Part shown: piece after piece, positions 22,275-33,705 of the stretch | Layout: each line of letters starts with the position of its first letter | Numbering within the stretch: the first letter of the stretch is position 1 | NCBI GenBank assembly: GCA_021014325.1 | Contig: JAJGQC010000473.1 | Location: forward strand, 121,001-185,000 | Direction of reading: 5' to 3' | DNA from: Plazaster borealis | Taxonomy: Eukaryota; Echinodermata; Asteroidea; Forcipulatida; Labidiasteridae | Length of the DNA: 64,000 nt | The notes under the pieces: generated by a model | What the model saw: only the letters and a program-made list of their open reading frames with translations | Database searches by the model: none | What the model was told of the DNA's origin: nothing | Made by a program: the position numbers and the translations under genes

Positions 22275-22889
22275 CTAACATAAAATAAAATAACAATTAA
22301 ATGGGGGTAACTCAGAGAAATCGACTGCACCCCAAATTTGAACAGGGTCTCTTTCCCAGTCTTAAATAGTTACACTGACACACAATTCACGCAGTAACAC
22401 TTTAGAAAAGCAAGTGCAGTATTCATCATGATGTAACAATTCGCATTTTAACTCTTTCACGCGCCGACCGGTCGCTAGCGACCAGTTTTAATCGCTTAAA
22501 AAAAATAGTTGTAACATGAAAAATACAAATTGCACGGCCACACAGTTTTCAGAATATGAAAGTGGACTGTTGAGGTGCTTTCGTGGCCTTTTTTTTGGGG
22601 GGGGGGGTCACCATTTGCAAAGAACTAGTAAACAATTAATGTGTCCATATGATCAATTTATCACTAAAAGTAAATATTGCAGTAAAGGGTTAAACGGATG
22701 TTAAGCCTCTCAGAGACAGAATGACTAACTCAGCAAGTCTACTGAATCCAGAGTCTAGAAGCGCCTTTTTTATCGAAAAACGTACGTAATCGCGATCATG
22801 TAATTTGGTAGTGATAGAGTGCTTTCGTATATCAATGTTTTGAGTAGTCTTGCACTACCTGATGACACCCAATAAAGTTTTGAATTTGT

Positions 22890-22950
22890 TAATCCGGAGG
22901 TCGTTGTTTCAAATCCCGCTCTGGTCAATTTTTCTTTGTTTAACTCCAAA
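22890..22950 (+). mobile_element. SINE fragment (tRNA-like B box and tail)
   Basis: TTAATCCGGAGGTCGTTG then TTTCAAATCCCGCTCTGG resembles the tRNA-derived SINE head at 61730-61800; the A-box half is missing. Confidence 0.5.
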
Positions 22951-23279
22951 TCATATGGAATTTCATGAACGGATCAGATTTAAATAATCGTTTAAAGAAC
23001 AACAGATAAGGTTTACCCAAAATTTTAACGGAATTCTTATTTTAGTCTCATTAACTGCAGCTTCAGTACACGTTTTGGCAGGTTTAGTGAGAATACATGA
23101 TTGTATACAGTTGGATATGGCTTCGTGTTCTTGATGCATAAGCCTACTCAATCGAAGACAAAGACTTTCGATCGGCAGCTTGACGATTTTTCACCCTCAA
23201 CCTGTTGTTTTCGGAGGAAATGATTTAACAATGCACTAAAATGTTAAATAATAGTGGTACATGTACATTGAAATTATAC

Positions 23280-23525
23280 CTGTCACAGTAATACTAAAGG
23301 GGCAGCCTGATACATTGAAATCTGAATTGCTGGCAAAGCATATCACTTCAGTTTTTCCCACAGCAAAGTTCCCCTGCTTGGGCAAGCACTCCACGTCGGG
23401 TTCTCCTCCCACTTCCGTTGCCGTCGGCTCAACCCAAGACACGCTCGCGTAGGGACTTTCATCACTGGCATTGACGTTTATATCCATTGGACATGTTGCG
23501 ACGTCAAAAGAAGGCCCGTATGGCC
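23280..23525 (-). CDS. HYR exon M (intact, 246 nt)
   Basis: 82 codons, phase 1-1, donor GTATAA, acceptor TTTAG. Product PYGPSFDVATCPMDINVN, then NASDESPYASVSWVEPTATE, VECLPKQGNFAVG, VICFASNSDF, SGCPFSITVTG. The usual TATDNSG is TATEVGG, and the second half is shorter than in the array exons. It shares the CPMDINVNASDESPYA core with the array exons. Confidence 0.75.
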
Positions 23526-26500
23526 CTAAAGGAGAGGGAAGAAAAGTACGTTTAGAGTTTGCGTTAAAAGGCATTAGATGGGGATAAGTTATACCATCTT
23601 GTACCTTATACAATTTGTTAGTTTGAAAAACACATTATAAGTGGCGGCCGACAGATAATTATGGGGCGTGTGGCGGCCGCAAGATATTTATGTGGCGTTC
23701 GCCAGATAAAGGTTACCAACAAATACTCACGGGTTTGTCACAAAGAAAGTTCACCTCTATTCCCTGGCACTATTCGACTTCCATTATAACAATGTGCAAT
23801 ATTAGTTTATATATACTTTTTGAACGCTTGAAGTTTCTATTGTAACTTTTACTCTGAACTTCACTTATTAAATTTAGTCTACAGACTGTACTGCAGTTGT
23901 AAGTTGTTGTTGTAGAAATTAACTAAGTTGAACTATTTTAAATTTTATTTTCCATTCCACTCGGGAATCTAGTTCCCCTCAGGTGTTGCTTATCATTTTC
24001 CCTGCCTGGACCGCCATGGGGGAACAAGAAAGAAAAGAAAAAGAAAATATTGTGCCGTGAGGCGTTATTATACTTTATTTATGAATTTTGTGTTGTCATT
24101 GTACGGTACGGCATCGCTCGTATATGGGACTAGGACTTGATCAAGTTTAGAGTTTTAGAGGCAAGGGTTTTGTAAACAGATACAAAACGCGCAAAAAATG
24201 ATGTCATAGTGGAGTCGTCCGGAATTTTAGGCAAACAAACAGTTATACAGTATCCCGCAAGTATATGATCGAAAAAAGTTTGATGATGGGAGGATTCTTT
24301 CTACATTGAACATCATATTGAAAGCAACCAGCGTATCCCCCAACAAGGACTTTTGTGCGTGTATAACAAGTGAACGTAAATCAGGCAAGCATGGATATCT
24401 TGTTTTAAAAAAAACTTTATTTAAAGGTGTCATAAGTGCAAGACGCACCGGCGGCGGAACCGGGGGGGCCGAGGGGGCCGTTGCCCCCCCCCCCCCACTT
24501 TTGAAAATGTAGTCATTTTGCCCCCCCCCCCCCACTTTTTATCGAGCTATTGAAACCAAATTATGGTTCACTGACAACCCCGTTTGTAATATTATACACA
24601 CCTTTACATTTCTCAAAATAATCTTATTCATATAATGGCCCACGATGCACATTTCACCAGTCCTGCAGTGCGAGTCACCGCTGGTGCGTGTAGTGTACCG
24701 CATGCCCGGGCCATTAACCAGCACACACGAGACTAGCGATCAGGTGTAAAAATAGGCTGACTTTATAGCGGGCTGGTTCCGGAATCCCGGCTGCGCCACA
24801 ACGTGTCTACGTGCGTTATTCCCACTAGAAGCCGTGAGCATGCACCAGCCGCAGTTACAGCCTTAGCCGCAATGTAGTGTCAGATGTTTTTTAAATGTAG
24901 TCTCCCATTTTAATAAGGCTCACCATATACATCTGATAATAACCCCGATGTCATCTTTATTAGGCCCCGAAAATATGTATAGTTTATTTAGTTAAGCAGC
25001 TCATAATTTTACCGGCAATGGTAAAATGATGCAAAACGACCCCACCCTCCCCCTGTTGACGCGTACACGACTACATGATTTGTATGTGACATTATTTATA
25101 GTATTTTAAAACCTTTTTTATCATTCCCACGTAGCCCAGCGGACTACACTAGTGCCTTTCGAGTGCAATGTTGCGCGATCGAGTAACTGTTGATTTGGGT
25201 TTTCTTCAAGTTTCTTTTTTTATCCCCCCCCCCAAACAAAAAATTATTCTTGTTTTATTATTAAAGTTTGATTCCTATAGTTAAATCGATAGTGTTACCT
25301 TTTCTTTTTCTAGTTTGTGGTTCTCGATGATTTTTTCAAGGGGAATTTTTGCTGATTCGTATTGACGCCGATGATAATGACAATTGTGTTTCACTTTGAA
25401 AACAAGTTTCACCGTCCATGAACATGACCACCACGTAGGCCCTAATCACTATTCACTTTGCAAATAAGGTTTCTCAAAGTTTACTGAGGACTGGTGCGAT
25501 GGTCCATTAGTTTTAATAGCACGCCTGAACATGATGGCACATATTACCGCGAATTTTTTTTTTTCAAATTCATTGTGCTGGGTCTCGACATTGGAGGTTC
25601 CTTGATTTGCACGGAATCACTGATGTGTACTAGCTCATCACACCCATAAATTGTTTAAAATCCATCTTAATTAAAAACAAGTCAACACTGTAATGTCCTT
25701 CCTTGAAGTGCAAGGTAGAATGTAGCTCTGAATACCGGGTGGTGTGGCTCGCTGCCCAGTACATTTTGTTATATCTGAAAGTGAAACGTGTATAGTTTGG
25801 TGCAATATTGTGACCTTGTTTTGTCCTGTTTTGATTTCTGTAAAATGTAGGATGAACAACACACCCACTGAAACACCGTGCCCATAATTTATTTACATTA
25901 AAAATCAACAACTCTCATAAACCACTTTCTGCGCTGTCTTCAGGTCAATAGTCAAGATTTTATTTTTATAGTCATGTGGTCTCAATACTCCAAGCAACCC
26001 TGGTTGAAATTGGTTCAGTAATACACTTTTTAGATCGCTGATGAATTTCTGTGTACAACTTAAGCAACCAACCCCGGAAACGGCAGAAGACGACTCCAGA
26101 AAGCACTCAAAAACATCTTTTTTTTGCTTTTTAGTGTCATATCTCAACTTTTACTCAACGTATCAATTTCGTTCTTGTGCCAAAAAAGAGAGTAGTTATT
26201 CATCTTCAAAACTGTTTTAAAATTATATTAAAGTATTGTTTTAAAGTCCCGTACTATGGGGTCTAAAGATGAACAGTTTTGCCAGTTTTACTGTGTAGCC
26301 GTCATGTTTTGCTCAATGCAGACCATGCAAGGCGGTCCCTAAACGGTCGTAACTCAGTAACCCCTCAGCCGATTGTTTTCGTTCGAGCTTTAAAATAGAG
26401 GGTGATCCCTCCCAAGAAGGTGATGTTAAACTCTAGTTGATTGGTTATAATTTACTGCCGTACTAGGGCACTGTTAAGACCAAGCAGCGAATCAGAATGG

Positions 26501-27149
26501 TTGTTTGAAATTCCACGTGTCCGCAGCATTCGGCGTACTATGACAGAGAATGCTTTGTAAAAAAGGTACCAGTTAAAGAGGTAAATTGCCTCCTTCTAAA
26601 TGTGATTTAAAGCGTGCAAATTTATACTATTGGAAAGTCCAATTCTTGGAGATTTATGTGATAATATTTTTGTTTTGATAAGACAAAAGTATGAAGTAGT
26701 TATGATCGTGTGAAAAATGTCTTGAAAATGAAAAAATCCGTCAACACAAGTTTGGAACTCGAAACCTGCTACGTGTTTATTGGGGCATACCATTCTTAAG
26801 AAGGGGGTAATGCTGTCGTGTAGTGTGATTGTTTTGTTTTACTACAGTTCATTTTTCCGCATGCTTCTGCAATAGGGCTTATAGTTTTTCAACAGAGCAA
26901 TAGTCGCAGTTCATAACAAATGATGTGAACTTAGTTATTTGAAAATGCTCGATAACGGCCAAATTTGACGGTTTCTTTTAGGGATTGGTCTACTCTACTC
27001 CTGGAAGACCGTCAGAGTCATGTGTGGGTCTATTTTGCACCCCCAAAATAGCCCAACATAGCCGGTATGTGCCAACATACCTATGTTGTGAAAATGGAAA
27101 TAAAATACACTATGCAAAAAAAGGGCCCCCACTTTTAAAAGTGTTCCGC
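23526..27149. other. Gene-poor stretch
   Basis: No exon with convincing conservation. It holds GGCGGCCG-rich repeats (23642-23690), a run of C/G homopolymers with CCCCCCCCACTTTT duplicated (24466-24540), and A+T-rich unique sequence. The many open frames of 60-100 codons show no recognisable motifs. Confidence 0.45.
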
Positions 27150-28435
27150 CGCCGCTGGCAAGACGGCACAAAGATTACAACTTTATGACATGTATTTCAG
27201 GAAATTTACGGAAATATGATTCTTATCATTTGAACTTTCTGTTTGGACTGGAAGGAAAGGTCAAAATGAGGTAATTTTTTAGGATACAAAAGTCACTCGT
27301 GTTGTAAGCTACAGGACAGCGCAAACACTACGACTTGATGACAAGTGGTTCAGGAGATGTGATTGTTTTACATTTTAGAGCTTCCTGTTTGGACCAGAAG
27401 TAAGGATCAAACTGGGGTCATCCTTTTTTTCAAAATTGTGACCCCACTCTGATTTACTTCCGGTCCAAACAGGAAGCTCTAAAAGTCATAAAAGTCATGT
27501 TTGTGCTGTCTTGTAGTTTACAACACTCGTGACATTTCATTTAACAGGATGACTCCACTTTGACCTTTACTTCCGGTCCAAACAGGAAACTCTAAAAGTA
27601 AACAATTATATCTCCTGAACCACGTGTCATATTAAAGTCGTAAGGTTTGTGATGTCTTGTAGCTTACAGCACTCGTGACATTTTATTTAAAAGGATGACT
27701 CCACTTTGACCTTTACTTCCGGTCCAAACAGGAAACTCTAAAAGTAAACAATTATATCTCCTGAACCAAAATGTCATCAATTCGTAATGTCTGTGCTGCC
27801 TTGTAACATTTGACATATTTGACATAATTTTCAAAACCATGACCCATTTTGCAGTTCGACCTTTCATTCCGGTCCAAACAAGAAGTTCAAACAAAAACAT
27901 TTAATTTCCTGAAACACATGTCATAAAGTCATAATCTTTGTACCGTCTTGTACCTTATGACACTTTTTTTTTTTAATTATTGAAAACATGACCTCCTTTG
28001 ACCTTTCCTTCCGGTACAAACAGGAAGTTCAAATAAAGAAATCCTGCACTATGGCATAGAGTGATAATCTTTGTGCTATCTTGTAGCTTATGACATATTT
28101 ATTTGACATTTTATTCAAAAACGTGAACATATTTTGACCTATCCTTCCGGTCCAAACAGGAAGTTCAAATAAACAAACATTTCCCGAACCAAATGGCAGA
28201 GTCATAATCTTTGTGCCATCTTGTAGCTTATGACATATATATGACATTATATTCAAAACGTGACCCCAATTCGACCTTTCCTTCCGGTCCAAGTTGAAAT
28301 GTAAATAATCACATTTCCTGAACAGTATGTCAGGTAAAGGGTCTTCTATCTCAAAGTCAGACTAACTTTAAAGGTCTGTAAAAAAAAAACGGAACAGCTT
28401 TGTGTTTGTCATAAGGACAAACACCTAATGTCTAG
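27150..28435 (+). mobile_element. Helitron-like element, opposite orientation
   Basis: Six or so modules with TTGACCTTTACTTCCGGTCC and AACAGGAAGTTC repeat every ~130-150 bp. The right end reads GGAACAGCTTT, hairpin GTGTTTGTC-ATAAG-GACAAACAC, then CTAATGT (7 nt), CTAG and T. This is the same terminal layout as the minus-strand units, on the plus strand. The left limit is approximate. Confidence 0.6.
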
Positions 28436-29630
28436 TTAGTTTTTGTTTCTGTCGAGATTTTTTTATTTTTGTTTTATTTATTTATTCCCCAAAACCCTAT
28501 TGACTTAACATGTGATTTTTCTAACTGTCATATCCCCCCTCTTATAGAATTATCAGAAGTATACAAATCATATACCATAACAAAGCTTTTGTTCACGTGA
28601 CAGTGGTGTGAATATCTAATTAGTCAATCTTGTTCTAATCATATCTCAAGAAGTATACATCCGATCCTCAATTGCGCGTTTTGTATGTGTGTACAAAACC
28701 CATGGCTCTGAAAAGTGTAAGTATTGGTTGGTAAAAAAAACAGCTTTTCAAAATAAGTACAATTTATGTTACCTATAATACACAAATCATTTTGAAAACA
28801 CAAATGCTTTTACTAAGAGGTATTCCAGGCCATTAAAACTAATCAAAGTACAAATTTATTTCCACGATACGTATGCAAATTAGAATAGTCTGGCTGTGAA
28901 CATGGTGAATACTGAATGAGTACAACTTAACATGTTTACGTTAGACTTTTGTACACCAGTCGTTGTCCAATCAGGGTCCAAGTCAGGGGTTTCCCTCCCA
29001 GGGTTTATTATTGTAAACATGGTTGGGAAATAAAGTAAACCATGGGGACGAGGTTGAGCCCAGACCGAATTGTATCAAAACCACATGTGGCCCATCACCG
29101 TGAACCTAAATGTAGACAGGACCTATGTAGCCAAAACTTTGTACATATTAAATGAATCCTTGAAATATGTAGCCCAAAACAGGATCCTTAATAATAGCCC
29201 GATTAAACACCGGGCAACCGTCATAAAAAAGGCAGTAATGTAATTGATTGCCAGAAAAATTCTACAAGCGTGTGATTGCAGCATATCAGATTTAGATTTA
29301 GATTGAATGACAATTCTCACACGTTATCACTTTTTATTATTTTGATTAAAAGTTACCCTTTTCCTAAAGAGCACATCATGGCAGTGATCTATAGCCTTTC
29401 AAGAATTATTATATCAAAGTAAAGGATGGGTCTCCATCAATCTAGTTGAGTTATGATATTTAGGGATACAAATCCAACAAAAGATTGGGTGAATCTTACC
29501 TCTTGAAGATTTTGCAGGGAGTGGTGACCTTTGGGATAAGTAGGTCAATAGGCCAATAGGTCACACAAGAGTGAGTTAAAACAAAGAGCGCCACCACTCA
29601 TCAATATGTATTGAGCGACTGCATTTATAT
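28436..29630. other. Unique A+T-rich sequence
   Basis: Nothing recognised apart from simple-sequence patches. No reading frame with known motifs. Confidence 0.4.
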
Positions 29631-29635
29631 GATGC

Positions 29636-29648
29636 ACTATATATAAAG
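29636..29648 (+). promoter_or_regulatory. TATA-like box
   Basis: CACTATATATAAAGAG lies about 75 bp before the ATG at 29719, at a plausible core-promoter distance (transcription would begin near 29670). Pattern match only. Confidence 0.3.
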
Positions 29649-29718
29649 AGACAACACATCTAAGCTGCAGCAAAAACAGTTAATTATTGAAATTTAAAGT
29701 GAGAAACATTTAATAACA

Positions 29719-29970
29719 ATGAGAAATATCAAACTAGAGAATTACATATCACTAAAACAACACTTGGTTCAGAAACAAGAAGTAGGGCTCCTCACATTTG
29801 GAAAAAGTCACCCGCAAACCTGGCCGCCCTTCAACCTGTCAGCAGCCGAATGCATGCATGTCATTGTGACACCATGGAGCTATATATTCACAGCTTGCCG
29901 AGAGGAACTTGAGAAGCTTAATGCCCAAGATAGATTTATCGACCAAATATATATACTAAATTTCCAATAA
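29719..29970 (+). CDS. Small hypothetical ORF, 83 codons
   Basis: Not recognised. The product starts MRNIKLENYISLKQHLVQKQ and contains the segment FGKSHPQTWPPFNLSAAECM. It has no signal peptide, no membrane segment and mixed charge. The start follows AACAATGAGA, with A at -3, and a TATA-like box precedes it. An intronless small gene, an exon of a larger gene or chance are all possible. Confidence 0.2.
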   Translation: MRNIKLENYISLKQHLVQKQEVGLLTFGKSHPQTWPPFNLSAAECMHVIVTPWSYIFTACREELEKLNAQDRFIDQIYILNFQ

Positions 29971-31043
29971 TACGCAAATAATATAGTAGTTATGTTTTGT
30001 TGCAGTTGTTTTGTTTTACTTATAGTAAACCACATAAACAAACCATGTAGGCCTACTATACAATTTGAACAGCTCAGTCTTGCCAGCCTGTAACAAAATG
30101 TATGGCCTTTCATAATTCTACAATGCATTATGATTATGCCAATTTATTGTCAAACTCTTTCATTTATTACTTACTAAATCAACTAAACAATAATACTTTT
30201 TTGGCTAATCACAAAATGATAATTTAATCATATTTGCGGGCCTGACTGCCACCCTATACCTCTCCATTGAGGGGATCAAATAAAATGTTATAACCGGCAC
30301 TGAATTAACCTTCTAAATTTACTTAGGTTTCCTCAATATAGTCTTAACAATTTTAAATTTTACAATAATTCCCATTTTATAGCATTTTATATTCTTTTAG
30401 CCTTCATTTCATATATCAGTAATTTCAATCACTTTACTTTATGCATTGAACGATGAATGTTTCAGGCCTAAAATATTAAATTCTATGACCATTTAATCTC
30501 TGATTGAAACCCCTTAGGTGAGAAAGTCAGGGTAATATAGGCTTGATAATGATGAGAAAAAGCATCATGCCCCGGGTATAATACAATTTCCCAGAGTACA
30601 CAACATTCATGTGAGTCTCTATTCATGGTAGCGTTGTGAGGGTAAAAACGTATTTAAGGGAATCTACAAACACACAATTATTGTTAAATGAATGTACAGA
30701 TTCATGTACATTAGCCTACATTTTAATTTGTTTCTTACTTTATTTTCAAACACTGGCGTTCGAAATCTCATGGGACGCCTTTTACAATAACATGGAACGC
30801 AACCGGGTACCTACTCACAGAGATTAGCAATGATTATTTTCTTTACCTCCTTGTTGCGTCAACTTCACCATGATCAAAATCAAAACCGTGTGGATTGTTA
30901 TCAGCAGGCGGTTCATCTTGTTGTTAGTTGTAACTTCAAACAATTTAACGATGTCGTTTCCACGTTTATCGCCCAGTGGCAGCGGTTTGTGCAGTGTTGA
31001 CAAGACAAGAAAGATTATGATCAATGCGCACGAACGACCTCCG
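29971..31043. other. Intergenic, nothing recognised
   Basis: A+T-rich sequence without recognised repeats or motifs up to the foldback element. Confidence 0.4.
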
Positions 31044-31128
31044 CACACCTATGGCAAGCCATATGCCCAATAATTCGATAAACACTGTTTATCACCGATA
31101 AACACTGTTTTTCGCCGATAAACACTGT

Positions 31129-31628
31129 ACGAAAGCACCTCAAGACAGTTTTGTAATAGCGCCCTCTCTCGAATCAGATTGTCCAATGTTTCCATGATCA
31201 TACCAATCGCCATTTTCCAAGTCATAATTCCAAACTAATCACGGAAATTCCTCAAATAATTCCTAAATATCCAGGTCAATTTAATCTTCGAATCATTTCC
31301 CTTATTAACCAAAGCCCCGTGCGTACATCATAACAGTGCGTATTATTATAGTTATTGTAAAAGGTGATTCTTAGGAGATTTATCATTCCATGTAATTCAC
31401 GTTTGGATTTGTTTACATGTAAACAGCATTGCCAATACATAGTATATTATTCAACCTGTGTTTATGTAAGGCCCTATCATTGCATATAAAGATGATTATT
31501 GTTTCATGCCCAATATGTATAATTGATTGGGGTTAATCTGTATTTTTTTCTCTATAGAACCACGGGTATATGATCAACCACAATAAACAGTCCAGATTTC
31601 AAGTTCAAAACCTGTGCACCTTCTTTTC
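31129..31628. mobile_element. 500-bp nested insertion in left arm
   Basis: The left arm is interrupted after AAACACTGT (31120-31128) and resumes with the same 9 bases (31629-31637). Removing the insert restores exact pairing with the right arm (..AACACTG then TTTTTCGACCG). No clear inverted ends or ORF are visible. The 9-bp duplication could be a target duplication, though the arm repeats contain this word many times. Confidence 0.65.
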
Positions 31629-32056
31629 AAACACTGTTTTTCGACCGATAAACACTGTTTTTCGAGAAAAACTATGTTTATCACTTGATAAACACAGTTT
31701 ATCTCGATAAACACTGTTTTTCGCCGATAAACAGAGTTTATCGAGATAAACGTTGTTTATCAACTGATAAACACTGTTTATCGAAAAACTCTGTTTATCG
31801 CTTGATAAACAGAGTTTTTCGGGGTGATAAACAGAGTTTTTCGATAAACACAGTTTTTCGCCGACGCCAAATGCCCAATAATTCGATAAACAGTGTTTAT
31901 CAGTCGATAAACACTGTTTTTTGAGAATAACTGTGTTTATCACTCGATAAACATTGTTTTTCGCCGATAAACAGAGTTTATCGCGAAAAAACTCTGTTTA
32001 TCGACTGATAAACACTGTTTTTCGATAAACATAGTTTTTCGATAAACATGGTTATT

Positions 32057-32966
32057 CGTACACCGTCTAAAGAGGGCGCCATAGTGCCCGCTCTTGCAGA
32101 GCTGTGCGCTCTTGTCAATGCAGCTGGTATACACGTGTACCTGTGAGGTATAAACCGCGCCGGGTGTAACTATTTCTATGTCACATGCGAAATAGTTGAA
32201 ATTGATCAGTTTATAACATTAATTTTCCCCCGTATTGTCTTAATTGTCTACAACTTCAATGGTTTGCAAACCATGAAGTTACTGTTACATGCACTACTCT
32301 TGGTGGCTTTATTGAAGCCTTTAATCGCCCACTACCAAATAGAGCCGAACGGGCTGCAAATCCTACCCTGTTACCCCTTTTTTCATCCTGTTTCATGTTT
32401 GCTTCGAGCTTTCGAGAGGTAAAAATCGTTAACAGATTTTACCAGCATCCCTAAAACGTAGACTAATATAATCATATGGATATGAAATTTATTTCCTTAC
32501 ACATCCAACACAACGGCGTACAAGCGCCAATAACAGGATGAATAACGTTAGGTAAGAAATGTTGTTTTAGATGTGGGAGGACGGAAAACCCGAAACGGGG
32601 AACTGGAAACCCATATTTGCCATATTTGATGAGAAATAAATAAAACTAATTTCCGATTGGAGTTTATCGCTCATGAGCGTTTTATTCATGCATTGTATAA
32701 CACATGCAAATGTGTAATCTGTTTTTCACTATTTTCTCGTGACCCAGATGGCCGATCGATCTCAAACTTCTACAGGTTTGTCAGTTTATGTATATGGTGG
32801 ATTAGATAAAGTGCTTACACTGCCAGCAACTGGTTTGTTAGCAAAACCAATTATGTAATGTTCCTTTAATTTCATGAAATAGGACACACTGTCACCGTGT
32901 CGACAACAAACTCTCCAATAATTTGAGCGCAAATCTGCAGGACAGCGCCCTCCCGAGGCAGACTTT
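32057..32966. other. Unique core of the foldback element
   Basis: Bounded by GATAAACATGGTTAT and its inverse ATAACCATGTTTATC. Contains GAGGGCGCC/GGCGCCCTC-like motifs near both edges. No recognisable coding region. Confidence 0.55.
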
Positions 32967-33705
32967 ATAACCATGTTTATCGAAAAACTATGTTTATCGA
33001 ATGATAAACACTGTTTATCGAATGATAAACACTGTTTATCGAATTATTGAGCATTTGGCGTCGGCGAAAAACTGTGTTTATCGCCAAAACTGTGTTTATC
33101 GCCAAAACTGTGTTTATCGAGTGATAAACAGAGTTTATCGAAAAACTCTTTATCAAGTGATAAACAGAGTTTATCGAATTATTGAGCACTTGGCGTCGGC
33201 GAAAACTGTGTTTATCGAAAAACTATGTTTATCAAAAAACTGTGTTTATCAAGTGATAAACAGAGTTTATCGAAAAACTCTGTTTATCGACCGATAAACA
33301 CAGTTTTTCGAAAAACTATGTTTATCAGTTGATAAACAGTGTTTATCGAAAAACTCTGTTTATCACCCCGAAAAACTCTGTTTATCAAGCGATAAACAGA
33401 CTTTTTCGATAAACAGTGTTTATCAGTTGATAAACAATGTTTATCTCGATAAACTCTGTTTATCGGCGAAAAACTATGTTTATCGGCGAAAAACAGTGTT
33501 TATCAAGATGAACTGTGTTTATCAAGTGATAAACATAGTTTTTCTCGAAAAACAGTGTTTATCGGTCGAAAAACAGTGTTTATCGGCGAAAAACAGTGTT
33601 TATCGGTGATAAACAGTGTTTATCGAATTATTGGGCATATGGCTTGCCATACACACCCGAAACGAAAATAACGCTGGCTACCAGTTTGATAGACGCTTCT
33701 ACGGA

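Larger units (their letters stand above)
202..23525 (-). other. HYR-domain (hyalin-like) gene, partial locus
   Basis: Thirteen HYR exons lie on the minus strand (order in transcription from 23525 down to 202) with AG acceptors and GT donors visible. HYR domains are extracellular, immunoglobulin-like modules of about 82-86 residues. In echinoderms they make up hyalin, a calcium-dependent adhesive protein of the hyaline layer, and many other secreted or membrane proteins. All intact exons are 3n long and phase 1 on both sides, so any number can be joined or skipped without changing frame. No signal peptide, membrane segment, start or stop codon was found, so both ends lie outside the window or were missed. 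Whether all exons belong to one transcript is inferred from strand, spacing and phase. Hyalin itself, or a multi-HYR receptor or complement-like protein, are the alternatives. Confidence 0.65.
31050..33651. mobile_element. Foldback (TU-like) element with 6-bp TSD
   Basis: Ends are TATGGCAAGCCATATGCCC and its exact inverse at 33633-33651, flanked by CACACC at 31044-31049 and 33652-33657. Inside, both arms are tandem arrays of short units (GATAAACACTGTTTTTCG and variants with CAGAG, CATAG or CACAG) that pair with each other in order. They meet a unique core of ~0.9 kb. Foldback elements with tandem-repeat arms (TU elements) are known from sea urchins. There is no transposase ORF; the long frames in the arms are repeat translations. 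Six bases is shorter than the usual 8-9 bp for foldback families. Confidence 0.8.

Noticed and set aside
31605..33609. Open frames rich in repeated S-V-Y / C-L-S words
   Set aside because: They are translations of the ~20-bp foldback arm units, open by lack of stops in the repeat.
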